The notes under the pieces are model-generated. The model was given only the letters and a program-made list of their open reading frames with translations. It ran no database searches and had not been told where the DNA came from. Below, one piece after another: positions 43,050 to 55,391 of a DNA stretch of 64,000 nt. Position numbers and translations under genes: made by a program. Source of the DNA: Oxytricha trifallax. Lineage: Eukaryota > Ciliophora > Spirotrichea > Sporadotrichida > Oxytrichidae. Numbering within the stretch: the stretch's first letter is position 1; the number at the start of each line of letters is the position of its first letter. The stretch spans positions 1-64,000 of the forward strand of contig ARYC01001186.1 of NCBI GenBank assembly GCA_000711775.1, written 5' to 3'.

Positions 43050-43922
43050 TGAAAGTAGGAATTTACCTCTTAAATAGTTTGACTTCTGATGAGTTCTACA
43101 TGTAAATTTGATATTGAATTTTGAATTGTCATTTTCAGGGATTGAGCTTGAACCTAAAATACCTAATCAATACTTAAATAAAATTTAGATCAATTCATGT
43201 ATGAATTGATTTGGTTTATAATTGTGACCTTAAAATATCATATGAATGTAGTTCCTGACATCATAACTCAAAACAGAAGACTTGTTTGGTTTAGACCTAC
43301 CACGATGATTCCGCATATTTAGTTCATCCAGCAATTCCTCGTCTTCTTTCTTAATTTATATAATTGAGTTTAAATTTAATAAAAACCCCATAAAATTATA
43401 TTTTCTTTTGTACATTCTCCTCTCTGATGGCAATAAATAAATATATTCAATAATATTTACTATATTATATCTTTATTAAATATATATTAGTGTTTCTATT
43501 CCAATTATTATCCCCAGGTGGTTAAGACTAGTTCCTATGATTATTGTTAGCTTACTAAGCCAAATCACTCAGATTGATGGTTTACTAAGCACCAACAGTT
43601 TATTTCTGTTGTCTACCATTCCCTTAACCCATTTCAATCTTGCTGCTGTCCAAAGTTGTCTAGAGTTATCTCTACTGCTCTTCAATTTTATAGCCAGTTG
43701 CGTTAATTTTTTATTCTTCAATGTATCTTATAGTTTTTCATCTACTACGTTTGAACTCAATCCACTTCCTGGTCTAATTTACTCAATAATATACAATTAA
43801 ACATAATTCATGATTAGATAAGTAAAAAGGATTATTAAGTTATTGCTGAAGTGTAGCTTTTTTTTAAAAATGTTTCCAGACCCTGAAGGAGTACCATCCT
43901 TAGATTTACTTGAATTAGCCAT
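43050..43922 (-). CDS. Hypothetical basic protein
   Basis: ATG 43922 starts MANSSKSKDGTPSGSGNIFK, a Ser/Gly-rich leader. A hydrophobic AT-rich stretch (43855-43800) looks like an insert. Then IRPGSGLSSNVVDEKLQDTL, LAIKLKSSRDNSRQLWTAAR, LKWVKGMVDNRNKLLVLSKP, an in-frame TGA at about 43555, and VIWLSKLTIIIGTSLNH. After an AT-rich gap comes KEDEELLDELNMRNHRGRSK, NKSSVLSYDVRNYIHMIF (43350-43210) and VQAQSLKMTIQNSISNLHVE (43170-43080). A basic helical protein, family unknown. The hydrophobic plus-strand frame 43537-43800 is its antisense. Confidence 0.55.
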
Positions 43923-44829
43923 AGTAATTGATTTAATTTTTATACATTTTATAAATCAACATAAAATATCAATATTTGTCATAGTATATTTCGTTGGTGG
44001 TACTTGGCTTGCACTCTTAGAATTTTACTAAGTATTTTGCACTTTATAAAAGGCTGCTTTATTTAATTTTATCATTGAAGTGTCTGATTTTCAAGGGAGC
44101 CTAGAAGTAAGAAAGGAAACTTGGAGTTGCTGGTCCATTTAATTTATCTTTTTTTTGGTTTTGTATTGGGATCTCCTATAAATTGCAATCAGTTTATTCT
44201 TTAAAATTCCAAAACTCTCAATTAAAATCAAATTCTACACTTAAAATTTTGTAGATAGAGTTAATAAACAAATTTCCTGAAGGTTGTTGATATTTTCAAT
44301 TTTTATGAGATCATCATGATTGAGATTTAGTCCACCCCCATACTCCCCTATTTTAGACTCTGATATCAACCCCTAAATTTTTGGGTCATTTTTCCCATAA
44401 ATTTCGCTGATATTAAGGAACTTGACAATCGCATCTTTTTTTATAAATGTTACACAATACTCATAATATTAAATAATCGAATTAGTGTTGGAATTTAAGA
44501 TAATTAGTTATTTATGGTGTAGTTAAACTATGTTATTGTACTAGTTAAATTGATCTTGTTGATCCAAAAGTTCAAAATAAAAAAGTTTATTAAATATCTA
44601 AGATACTTAAATTAAAACTTTCGTTTTTTTATTTAAATTATTATTCTTTAGTAAGCTTAGGTTTAATGTGTTTTGGGAATCACTGTCATTTGAGTATTAT
44701 CAAAAGATTACAATTTTATATTTCAGATTATGACTATCCAATTTTTTACATTTATATTTTGCATTTAATTTTTTTTAATGTATTAATCATAATCATCCAG
44801 TTTAAAAACCATAATTTTGATTATACATT

Positions 44830-45502
44830 TGTTGATTCTAGAGTTTGGGGATATTATAGGCGAATGCATTCTATCGACGAATGGAACTCGAAAGTTATAA
44901 ATAGCTGGGCTATTCATTCCAGCTATTCTTAATGAGGTACCACCACCTGGTTTCTAATTTGGTTATAATTATCTCTACCCATAATACTATGAAATTATGC
45001 TTTAATTTTTGGCTCCTATGCTTCCACGTCATATTGGAGATCTTTCCGTAAAATTTAATTGCTTAGCTAGGGTTTTATTTGTTATTGTTCGCACAAAGCG
45101 AGATTTCTAGTTGTTCACAGAGTAATTATTCAAAATAATCATTGAAACTACCGATAATGTAAGGACTAAACTAAAAGTAAATAAAGTTAAAATCTAAATT
45201 TAAGGTATATATATAATAGTTATGGTTGTTATTTATTAAAGTTGCCAACTTAGTCCTTCAGAGAATTGAAATTTTTAAAGCTATGTTAATCTAGCATTTA
45301 ATTCTTGAAAATCTCTGGTTGACCTTTAGTCTGATTACTATAAACATTTGGATTTTTCCTTCAGTCATTAGCACCACATCTCCATAGTGATTTCTGCTGT
45401 CAGAGAGATATTTTCCAATTTGCCTACTTTAGCACGAAGTCTATCGTGAGTTTTACGAGTTATCTCTAATACTTAATTTAAAGTCTCTATTGTTCCTTCC
45501 AT
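44830..45502 (-). CDS. Hypothetical coiled-coil/Gln-rich protein
   Basis: ATG 45502 starts MEGTIETLNQVLEITRKTHD, RLRAKVGKLENISLTAEITM, an in-frame TGA after WCQ, LKEKSKCLQQSDQRSTRDFQ and ELNARLTQLQKFQF, all in one frame: a clear coiled coil. After an AT-rich gap (45240-45150), a second block reads EISLCANNNKQNPSQAIKFY and, in another frame, YYGQRQLQPNQKPGGGTSLR and AIYNFRVPFVDRMHSP (45010-44840). Both blocks have coding character but the join is unproven. From 44050 to 44820 I see only AT-rich sequence. Confidence 0.5.
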
Positions 45503-45599
45503 CAAGTTGCATTACATGGTTTTAATTATATAAAAAAAATAATTGACAGGCAGGGAAAGAATTATTATTTAATAAAATTAGAAATTAAACTTGATCTTG

Positions 45600-46390
45600 T
45601 TCCTATACTCCATAACTCATCGTCATCTCTTCAAAGCTAAAATTCTCTATAAATTATGAATGGCTAGATAAGCGTCAATCAGCATTTATTTTAGCAAGTA
45701 AATAATAAATTCAGGTGGTGTGTCATTAAGAGCATTAATGGTCTCAAAGCAATATAAATTTCTAGAGAGCAAGTCTTTCTCATTGAGTGATTATATTAGT
45801 TGCGCAGATAAGATTATCTGACTAAATTCTCTTGGTTCTTGAAATCTTAGAGCAAGTCTAATTGAGATAAAAATGATCTACCCATTGTTTAAGCTGTGAA
45901 AAACTTAAGGTTTGTTTATTTTAAAGTTGTCAAGTGCGTTTGATACTTTTACTCTTTTCAGTTTTAAAATTTCACTGAGGGAATCTTTGATAGACTTTTG
46001 ATAAATTATTTTCTTCTCTTTCAGGTAAATCTTAGCAAGTATGCTCAGAGTCTTCTGGGGCTCTTTCCAAGCACTTAATTTAAGAAGTAAGTACCTCAAT
46101 TCAGCCATCAAAATCACCCATCCTATTGATTTACTTGACCTCATTTACTGACATGAAATCCTTCTCGCTTTCATGTTGAGCTACCTTCTTTTCCATTACC
46201 AACAAAAGTTTCGCTTCTCAACCGTTTTATAGCTTTTAAATCATCTTCTATCCTTTAATGGCTTCGATGTTTTTATCTTTGCTCCTTAATTTCATCTCCA
46301 AATCTTCAATTCTATTTATAACCTGTATAAGCTATTCTTCATAGTCTTTCACTGAGAAGATAAATATATATATTTATTCGGAGTACCATT
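45600..46390 (-). CDS. Hypothetical coiled-coil protein
   Basis: Minus strand: LIQVINRIEDLEMKLRSKDK, NIEAIKGQKMIQKLQNG, an in-frame TGA, EAKLLLVMEKKVAQHESEKD, INRMGDFDG, a second TGA, IEVLTSQIKCLERAPEDSEH and REENNLSKVYQRFPQ, all one frame (46340-45965): heptads typical of a coiled coil. A shifted frame then gives ISIRLALRFQEPREFSQI and SLNEKDLLSRNLYCFETINA, LNDTPPEFIIYLLKQMLI, DAYLAIHNLQRILALKR (45870-45620). Strand and style match the gene at 44830-45502, so both may belong to one larger gene. Function unknown. Confidence 0.55.
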
Positions 46391-46655
46391 TCCAGGGATG
46401 CTAGAAAATTCTGAGGAGAAAAGGGAAAGCATTTAAATACGCTAGTTATTAGTATCTATTACATCATAATTTTTAGCGATTAAGCTTTAGTGTGGTCTAT
46501 TATGAATCATGTGCTTTCCCTCAATATTCAATAATTTTACCGCTAGATCATTTTTTTGTCAAGAATAATAAAATCTTACTAAAGTTGATTTTGAAAGTAT
46601 TCAGAGTCTACTATTTCTTCATTTTGTTTTTAAAAAAATTAAGTTCTTGAAAATC

Positions 46656-47085
46656 ATGAGAGCAGACTATCTAGAGAAATTATTTATTACTTCCTGGAAC
46701 TTAGTATACATTGACGCAGTCAATTCGTTCCTATATGTCTTTTATGCTCTTGATGATAAGGGGTGGAATTCTCAGGGTCGTAGGATACATGCACTCATAG
46801 AGGTGAGTTATTTATAAGTTCATCTGGGGTTTCGACATTTTAATAATTACATATAATTAAGAGGGGATTATGAGCAAATTCACTATTCCAATAACTTTAA
46901 TACATAAATAAATTATTCCAATTAAAAACTCAATTTTACTTATTTTGCTGCTTTTACTCAAATGATCCCTGGTCAATGGGTCAAATCGTTTAATAGATCA
47001 AGTAAAAAATCAGTATTGATTATTTAAAGGGAATAAAAATAATAAAGAAATGGTGTAATCTCAGTAAAAGAACGGTAAGTTTCCA
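46656..47085 (+). CDS. Hypothetical gene start with probable introns
   Basis: ATG 46656 gives MRADYLEKLFITSWNLVYID, AVNSFLYVFYALDDKGWNSQ and GRRIHALIE, then GTGAGT at about 46803, a good 5' splice site or block end. A second block (46940-47085) reads YFAAFTQMIPGQWVKSFN and RSSKKSVLIIQREQK and ends at another GTAAG. The intervening 130 bp is AT-rich. The aromatic-rich N-terminus could be membrane-associated but no clear transmembrane segment is seen. No family recognised. Confidence 0.45.
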
Positions 47086-47389
47086 CTAAAATTAGATATC
47101 TATATTGTGGCATTTTATATTTTTAAAATACGAATTAATAATTTCTTTATTTAATTTTCTTAATTGAAATGTGTTTTAGTAATAATCTTAACTATACTCT
47201 TTTGTGCTGCTTATGATGCTGTATACAACTAATAAAGCATCATTAGAAATAATTACCTACAGGTTCCCATAATATCTTTGAGTCTCATATCTTTAATTTT
47301 CAGGTAATTTTCATCTTGAATTATACTTTGTCTTAATAATTTAAAGTATGTTCTCCTTTTAATTTAATCCCAAATTTTAACCCCAAAAA

Positions 47390-48560
47390 TAGAAGACAAA
47401 CCTGATTTTCAGCCACAGTAGTCATTCAAGATCTCGCCATACTGAATGACATCTTCAATTACGAGGACTTTGGTATTCCAAACTGTAAGTAGGTAATTGC
47501 TACTCACTGAAGTATGATGCATCCACTGAAATGATCGCTTCATCTTCCGAAATTAGCTGTATGAGCAGTATTAATACCAGCAACCTCTTTTCACTTAATG
47601 CTGGTTCACTATACTTCATGTTCGATTTCTGAGCTTTACCAAATTTGAGAGAATAAATTTCCTTCAGAGTTCAAATTTAGCTTACACTGTAAGGTTATTA
47701 AATTCCTCTTTCTTGCTCATGCTCTGCATTTCAATTATGTAATGATGTAAGCGGTATCAAGTGATCTTGTAGATTCATTATTGTTTAAGTGCAACAGAAA
47801 CGGCAGATTGCTCCGCTTATTTTTCCTTCCATTTCTAACAATGAATTGACTTGATATTTCTGCTCTCTACCTCATGCTTAATCTTCTCTATTACTTTATA
47901 CTAATCGTCTACCCACACCCATTTTTAGCACATGTCTCCCGTGGCTTCTTGCCTTCAACTTTGTAATGTTATAAAACAAAAATTTTCTTCAGCGCCAGTA
48001 TTGCATTTATGCATTTTAGGTAAGGAGTCTGGAGTATCCATTTCATTAATTCATTGAAATTAATATCCCCACTTTGCTCTTTAATTAATCTTGCAGGCCT
48101 GCCACAGCTCAATTTTAATACTCAATCAGCAGATTCTTAGATATTACATTAGATTCCTTTTAGCTAATAGCCTAATCGGTCTTCTTAATCTTCATAAGGT
48201 AATGTTTAACGCCTTGACATGCTAGTCGTTTGTTGCTAAACTTTCAACATCGATTGAAGATGATTCTGCTTGCCTACCATTTCCAGAAGTAGTCTTATGA
48301 TTTTTCTGATAAGATACCCATCGTTGAATATAGCACTAACTTATTGTTGAAGAGTGAACTTAGATAAACAAGAAAGCTTTGCTGGTTAAGGATTTGAAAG
48401 AAAGTCATTTCCCAGCACTACTAGTGTCCACTTCTACTATGGTTCAACGCACTATGCTTTATCTCCTCATGTTGCAGATTGCAAAGGAATCCATAGCTTA
48501 GTACTGTTTGCATTTAAAAACTGTAATGAGAAAAGATAATTTACTAACTATTACTTACTT
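47390..48560 (-). CDS. Unrecognised protein, possibly transposase-related
   Basis: Blocks: EEIKHSALNHSRSGHQQCWE, FFQILNQQSFLVYLSSLF and FWKWQASRIIFNRC (48530-48245); HYLMKIKKTDQAISQKESN, AVAGLQDQLKSKVGILI after an in-frame TGA; a Lys/Glu-rich helix VWVDDQYKVIEKIKHEVESR; then LKFGKAQKSNMKYSEPALSE, KRLLVLILLIQLISEDEAII, SVDASYFSEQQLPTYSLEYQ (47640-47480) and VIEDVIQYGEILNDYCG. The SVDASYFS stretch faintly resembles the first-Asp motif (IDExxF) of IS630/Tc1 transposases, but without the second Asp and the Glu I would not call it one. The region is GC-richer than average, about 1.2 kb. Confidence 0.4.
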
Positions 48561-49439
48561 CTAGCATACTGCGACAACGATTCAAGTACATTAGGTGTTT
48601 TGGACTTTCGAAAAAATTAAATTAAATACTAGCAGGCAATATTAAAATCATAAGCGTAAAGTTATTAATTATGTTGATTGAGATATGAAATAGATGTGAT
48701 TAATTATATAACATGTTAAATTTAAACTTCAGAATAATGAGTTCCATTAAACTTACTTTCCCGTAAATCCACCACTCTTTATCACCCCTCATACTCAATT
48801 AAGGAGAAGAATGTTCGAAGCTTTGAAATCTTATTGCTGTTCGAAGTTATACAACTTAGGAATGCTTCTCAATAAATCAAACATATTATTACTGAAATTA
48901 CAGTGCCATAATTCATTCATAAATACCAACTGTAAGAATGGCTGGTTGCTACATAAAGGAGAGTGACTAAGAAAGAAGAGTGTGAAAATACATGCTATCC
49001 TATGAATAATCCTTTACCAGGTAATTTTAAATTTAACAAAAGAATATACCTAGAAATAATTCGAATATTTAAGTAAATGGTTATTAATAATATAAAACCT
49101 AAAAATGTTATAATAATATTTTTAAAAAAATTAAATAAAATTGACGAACTAAATTAAATTCCTTTTTTGAGTTCGCTCGTATATTTATATTATCTCTTTT
49201 TTTTAGATATGTTAACTTCCATATTTTTATAAATATCCTTAAATCAATCATTACATGTTTTATCTAATAGGTACTGCCTTATATTTATACATTCATTTTT
49301 ATTCGTAAATTATATTCAAGTTTTGATATAAGTTTAGTGTTAAGAATTGTTAATAGCTTTACTAGATGTTGATGAATGATTTAAAATCAAATAAATTTAA
49401 CATATCACTGTTTAATACTAAAATCAAACCATCATTTTA

Positions 49440-50010
49440 GTCGTGACGTAGGCGTACCTGAGTGAGTTGACGTGGCAAACTTCTGTGACGTGGCAGTCGT
49501 AAAGTAGAAAACTCCGAAAAAACCAATCTCGCTATCACCTAATCTCCTCCCAACCAAGATGTCTGGTTACAACCCAGACAGCGCTTGCAAGATTCAATTC
49601 GGTGATAGAAGGTGGAGAAAAACGCTTACCGGTCCCACCGCTGCTGGGAAACGTAATCCCTGTCCTTTCGCTGTGGTAGCTTCAGCACCCTAACCCGGTG
49701 TGGGAGAAAAATCCTTATCGTTGGCTTCGATGGTTCCGTCTTCTCACTTTCGAAGGCAGAGCGTACCTTCATCCTGCTCCCTATTACCTAGGAAACTGAA
49801 CTCAAGCCAGGAAACTCATCTATGCAGGGAAATCCTTAACGTGCAGACGACTCGAGGAGTCTAGGATCTGACAGATTGAACCCCGCCGACTGGCCCCTAA
49901 TGCGTTGCGCCCAGCAACCCCCTACCTGCCCTCGGTAGGCCTTAGTGTAGTAGAAAGCTCTATCAGAAAGTCTCCAGCCTCGGGCCCCTGTGGGTCACCC
50001 TATCCTTATA
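49440..50010 (+). other. Isolated GC-rich island, possible LINE/SINE-type or non-coding gene
   Basis: Roughly half GC in a window that is mostly a quarter GC, with sharp edges on both sides. The left part has three spaced copies of TGACGT followed by AGG or GGCA (49444, 49468, 49486). From ATG 49559 (MSGYNPDSACKIQFGD) a frame is open for about 107 codons to a TGA near 49880, and a shifted frame continues PADWPLMRCAQQPPTCP. The length of open frame is expected when T and A are rare, so it is weak evidence. It does not match rRNA, SRP or tRNA that I can recognise. It may be the 5' part of a non-LTR element, a structured RNA, or a regulatory region. Confidence 0.4.
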
Positions 50011-50419
50011 ACTTTCTAATTTAATAATAATAGCTTTACTAGAAGAATAGTTAATTTTAGTTATTTTAATTATTCCTTAATGCCTATTTTAATGTCATAA
50101 ATACTTCAAATCATTTATCAATTTAATCAATTATATATAATTATTAAATCATTCTCTGTAAAATTTAAATAATATTTTTTTAAAATATACATAATTAATT
50201 GATAATTATCAAGTAAACTGTATGATTATATAATAAACTATTAAAAATATCCACTCTTGATATATATGGTAATAAAAAAAGTTAATACTTGCAAAATTTC
50301 AACTCAAAGAAAAAGAAACAAAGTTATGTAGAATATATAAAATAATGAGTCAACTTCATTAAAATAAATTTTAACATCATAATCTTTTATAAATATAAAA
50401 ATAACAAACATCTATATTT

Positions 50420-50690
50420 ATTTTTAAATTAGCATAGATTTTACTGCTTAAAGTACAGGGTTTTCCACATATAAAGAAATTAGTAATGACCCGCGAAGTT
50501 TTTAGGTAGGAAGTACACATAAATCTAAATTAAAATTTGGAAATGATTTATAAGCAGCTTTCTTGACCAGCAACAATTTCTCAGAAGAAAAGTGTGTAAA
50601 GCTAGATTTTGTAAAGGAATCATAAAATGTAAAACAAAGAAAATTATTTAGATTCTCATCAAAACTATAGTGATATATTAAGAACTAACT
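50420..50690 (+). CDS. Small unrecognised coding block
   Basis: The frame reads LLLKVQGFPHIKKLVMTREV and FRQEVHINLNQNLEMIYK, then, one base shifted, AAFLTSNNFSEEKCVKLDF and VKESQNVKQRKLFRFSSK. The mix of residues and the modest rise in GC suggest an MDS. No junction partners or family identified. Confidence 0.35.
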
Positions 50691-50699
50691 ATATATATA

Positions 50700-53300
50700 T
50701 ATATTGAATTAAAACAGTTAGTTCCTACAATTATATTATAAATATATTTATCCTTATAACCTTGAGACGACTATATGACTAATTTTTAATACTAAATGTG
50801 TTTTTGATTTATTTAATAATGATATTTTTCTCTCGTTTTCTTATTATTTCATTTTCTTAACAAATTCTTTTTAAACTAAGAGTGATTTCTTTGTTGTATC
50901 ATAAAGAGATCGACATCAAATATGCCAAATATTTTTAATCATTTTTTCAAGTAATTATAAATAAAAATATAATATTACCCTTTTATTACTATTTGAGTAA
51001 TTTATTCGTCTTGTAAAAACTCGAAGCTTATTTAGCAGCATTATTTTTTATCATACCATATCAATCAGTTTATTATATATTTATTATCATTTTAAGCAAA
51101 TTTATCATGAATAATTATATATTATCAAGCAAGTTTTAGATATATTTAAATATAACGCCTGTTAAAGCTCTGATCAACTTTATACGAAATTGGATAAGTT
51201 TGAAAATTATATTTAACAATAACTATATTATTGAGTAAGAGGACTGCAATTTAATGTTGAATTATTAAAGTCATTTGACTACATTCTTTTTCACTTAGTT
51301 AAGTTTATCAATATAATTATTGCTATTTATTTTAATGTCTGCCTCTCTCTTTCTTTCAATATTTTTTGTAAAATAAAAAGATTATACAACTCTGAATATA
51401 CAATTAATGGTAATCATGGAGTAATCAATAACAATATTATTTGAATTTGTTAAGTTATTTAAATAGCGAGAGTAATCAAATAAAAGCATTTAATTTGCAA
51501 TATAAGTTTACTGATATGAGATTTTACTTTGGTGTTTAGTATATCTTTAAATAATTAGAGAGCCTATTCATATGTATTATAATAAATGAATAAATATCTA
51601 TCTTTTATTATTAATTTAACTATTAGCTAGATTCAGCTATAAGATTATTAGTCTTAATGATTCATCATTTGATGAATGATTTTTTTAAAGTTTAATATAA
51701 TTGAAAGGAAGTTAATAACTCCAAATACATTACTTACAATTATTTTTATAGTTTTCATTGCGAATATTTGAGAATCAGTTTAAAGTTTTATTTTATCAAT
51801 ACCTTTTTTGATAATTAAATGCTTAGTATAAATCTTAAATAATTGATAAGTTATCATCATAGTCAAATATTTTTCAATTATCTTAATCATCTTTAAGATT
51901 ACATAAATCTTCATAATATAATTATTGTTAGATATCTAATTTAGTAAGATTTTTTTTTTCATGTTTCGTTGCATTTTTAAATTTAATTAAAATAAAAATA
52001 AACTGCCACTCGAACTAAACAAGAGATTATTCTTGATTACTTATTGATTTACTATTATTTGAAGAATTGTTGTTGGGAGTAAATAATAAGTCCCAGTTGA
52101 TATAATAGCTATTAAAAAAATAATGTAAAGTAATTATAATGTTTAAAACATATATTAATGTATGCATTTTTTTAATATAAAAATATCTTTAAATAATTTT
52201 CAAAATAAATTTTAAGTTATCCTTTAAAATCAAATAATAAGATTTTAAAAATATTAAAAAAACATAATATTCTAGAAAAATATAAAATCATTAAAAATAA
52301 ATTAACAAATTTGTATTATAAATAAAAAAAAAACATAAAAAATTAGTTGAAAAATATTCATTAAATAATTATTAAAAAATGAAAAATAGTTTATTAAAAT
52401 AAATTATTTTTATTTTTTTGAATAAAACTCTTAAATAATATATTAAATTTAAAAAAATGCAAGAATATATTTCGGACAAAGAAATTTATGAAAATCAGGA
52501 AATTAATTTTAAAAAATCAGAAAATTAATTATAATATAATTTTGATATTGTAAAATGATAATATTAGTTAGATTCTTAAATAAATAGTCAATCTAAATGA
52601 AAAATGAAACTTAAAATATTAATTTGATTCGAATATGGAGACAAAGTATTAAGTTTATTAATAAATTATGGAGTAAGCTTTATTTTTAATAGCAATGAGA
52701 AGACAAATATACTAAAGTTACGATAACTTTGCATTAAGATGAAGAGTGAGTTTAAAAGGGAGAAAGTCGTTACATACTTATCTCAAAGACACTCTCCTCC
52801 ATCTTATCTATTCTTTTTCAAAAACAAAAGATAATTTAGTTATTTTCTATCATTAATTTCCTTCATTTTAATCTACCAAATTTTCTTTTTTTTCGTCAAT
52901 ATTTTTTTAAGCTCATTAAAAATGTATTTATGTAATTACATAAGTTTATAATTTCTTAAAGAAAATTTTTGTTAATCTCTTGCTCTATTTTTTCATTTCT
53001 CCTTTTTATTTTTGTTTTAAGATGATATTATTTTTTTCTAAGCTTTTTTATTTATCATTACCATTGATTATTTTTTATATGTTTCTAAAATAATATATAT
53101 TATGATAATATTTTGTATTTTCATATTTAATTATTATATAAATACATTTCAATCTTCTCCTATCGTTATTTGTTAAGTTATTTTCATAATTAATGAGGTA
53201 TAAACAAATCTAAGTAATTTCGTGATCTTATTATCAATCAATGTTTTATTCATAGGTTCTATCTTTTATTTTTTTCTAAATAATATACTTCTACAAGTTA
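50700..53300. other. AT-rich desert
   Basis: About 2.6 kb of extremely AT-rich sequence with poly-A/poly-T runs and no coding bias in any frame under the TGA-only stop code. A patch at 52730-52805 (GAGTGAGTTTAAAAGGGAG and onward) is slightly GC-richer but too short to interpret. Typical of germline-limited DNA. Confidence 0.5.
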
Positions 53301-53337
53301 TCACGGCACTCACGTGCCCTAAAGCCATAGCAAATGA

Positions 53338-54260
53338 ATGCTAAGGCTATACATAAAAAAAGCCACAAATGGTATTGACAATAAGAAATTAGTGGAAAAA
53401 TTCAAATCAGTTATATAAAAACTGATAAAAGAGGGATACACATAAACGGCCAAAATCTACATTGGAATAATAATCGAAAAAGTCAATGTAATCCCAAAAC
53501 AAACATCGACCCAAGACATATACCATATATGTTTATAGGGACAATAAGGTAAAAATGATAAAGAAAAAAAGGGTCCATTTTATGATAAAGAATCAAAATT
53601 GATGAAAACCAAAGAAATGAGAAAAGAATACATTAAACAGGTTGATTACCCTAAACTATTGGAACATTTGAGAAAGGGTACTCAAATTAAGGTAAACGGA
53701 ATACAGTTATATTAGACATCTTCAGGATGAAAAAGAACGATCCTAATGATAAAAATGTGATTATACAAAACCTACCAAATGACGAACAGGTGTAAGAAGC
53801 CTTGGAAGGAGAAATTTTCAAAGTATCAAAAGAACTTCATGATGAAGGGAAAGACCTCTCACAAAATACTTAAAATTGAAACAAATACTTAAAATCCTCA
53901 AAAATGCATTTATGGTCAACATAGACTCATAAGATGATAACAGAGAAATAAAACTGCTTGGCGAATACTTCATTCAGAATGCATTCGTCAAGATACACAT
54001 TTTTACTGTAATGCCTGGCAATCAAGATAATTGATATAATTGTGAGATAAGATCAGTTGGTCTTGTAAATCATCTACTATCACAAGGAATTTAAGAATAA
54101 AATATTTTATCAAATAAAGGATGATTACAAAACTCAAAAAGTTTTAATAAGTAATAACCTAGCAAAGGCATAGGAAATATACAAATCAAACATATCAATT
54201 AACAGCCCTTCAAGAAATCTCAACACTAGTTTAGTATTAATCTAAAAGTTGATGCAATCA
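53338..54260 (+). CDS. A-rich ORF of unknown family
   Basis: ATG 53338 starts MLRLYIKKATNGIDNKKLVE, LIKEGYTQTAKIYIGIIIEK, VNVIPKQTSTQDIYHICLQ, GPFYDKESKLMKTKEMRKEY, LLEHLRKGTQIKVNGIQLY to a TGA at 53728-53730 (131 codons). Shifted frames continue FRMKKNDPNDKNVIIQNLPN, EALEGEIFKVSKELHDEGKD, then AFMVNIDSQDDNREIKLLGE, YFIQNAFVKIHIFTVMPGNQ. The coding strand is markedly purine (A) rich, unlike neighbouring genes. The alternation in the first block could be an OB-fold-like beta domain, but this is a guess. Just upstream, GGCACTCACGTGCC (53305-53318) forms a small hairpin. It may be a mobile-element or plasmid-like gene. Confidence 0.5.
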
Positions 54261-54539
54261 AAAAGAATCAGACATTTTTTAGTTTCAATAATTATTATTA
54301 TTAATATAATACAAAACAATGGGAAAATTGAAAAGTTTAAGATATAAAAAATTGTAATAAATCTTAAACTGTAATTTTAATCATACTATACATTTCAAAA
54401 TAAATAAAATTTAAAGTTTTTTTGTACTTGATCTTAGATATTATTAGTATGTGATTCATAATAATTTTCATAATTCGTTTATTTATCTATTCTCTAAATT
54501 GATTATTATCGAACGAAGTCAATTTGATGAGAATAATTT

Positions 54540-54790
54540 AATATTATTATAGTATAAAGGGATCGTTGATACATCCTCTGAATAAAATGATTGCTTAATA
54601 TTATCGCACATTGAAAACACAAATTTTTAAAATGGAGTATGAGTCTCAATTTTATAAAGTGATAAGTTCAGAAGTTATAAATCAAAATTGATTTATTTAA
54701 GCAAGAATGGATTTGGTCAACTTACTTAATATTTAATGAAAGAAATAGAAAACCCAATAAGGTAAAGAAAAATCGCAGTATGTGTTACAA
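54540..54790 (+). CDS. Small coding block, weakly kinase-like
   Basis: Plus strand: YKGIVDTSSEQNDCLILSHI, then two in-frame TGA/TAA-rich positions, SKLIYLSKNGFGQLTQYLMK and EIENPIR followed by GTAAAG. The KNGFGQLTQYLMKEI stretch recalls a kinase glycine loop but lacks the full GxGxxG. Evidence is thin. Surrounding 54260-55390 is AT-rich. Confidence 0.25.
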
Positions 54791-55391
54791 AAACACATTT
54801 TATTTATTAATCTATAAAATTATAAATCTAATCAGTTATTTTAATTAATAAATACAACTTTTTATTTTGAATAATATATAATCAATATTATGAACGATAT
54901 ACACCATTTATGTATGTATGTTAAGAGTGTGGAGCCATAGCTCACCGCACTATAATTTACCTTAACTTAAACTAAATTTTTCTAAATAATATTTTTATCA
55001 ATTTAATCTGCATTTCTTTTAAGTTTTTTGTTTCTTCTGTTTTCACTTAAATTTTACTACTATCTTCATATTACATTTGTTATGTTAAGATTTTATCAAT
55101 TTATTAAAATCTCTATTAAATAGTTTCGTTTTGATGATTTGATTTTATTCATTTGATCCCTTTTAGATTTTTACTAATTAAATTTTCTATTTATTATGAG
55201 GATTTATCCTTAATGTTTTTAAGAATTTTAATACAAAGCAATTTAGCATATAAAAAGATAAAAAAAAATAAGCTGTAGGAAATTTAAAGAATAAAAGTAA
55301 AGGAAGTAGATTAAGATTGTTTTTCTTGGGTTTTTTTTATTAAAAGTGAGAGTGAAATTCTCTTAATACTATAGAAGCAGATTAAATTATC

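Noticed and set aside
43537-43800. Hydrophobic plus-strand ORF resembling a membrane protein
   Set aside because: The minus strand encodes a continuous soluble, basic protein there; hydrophobic readings are typical of antisense to Lys/Asn/Gln-rich ciliate genes.
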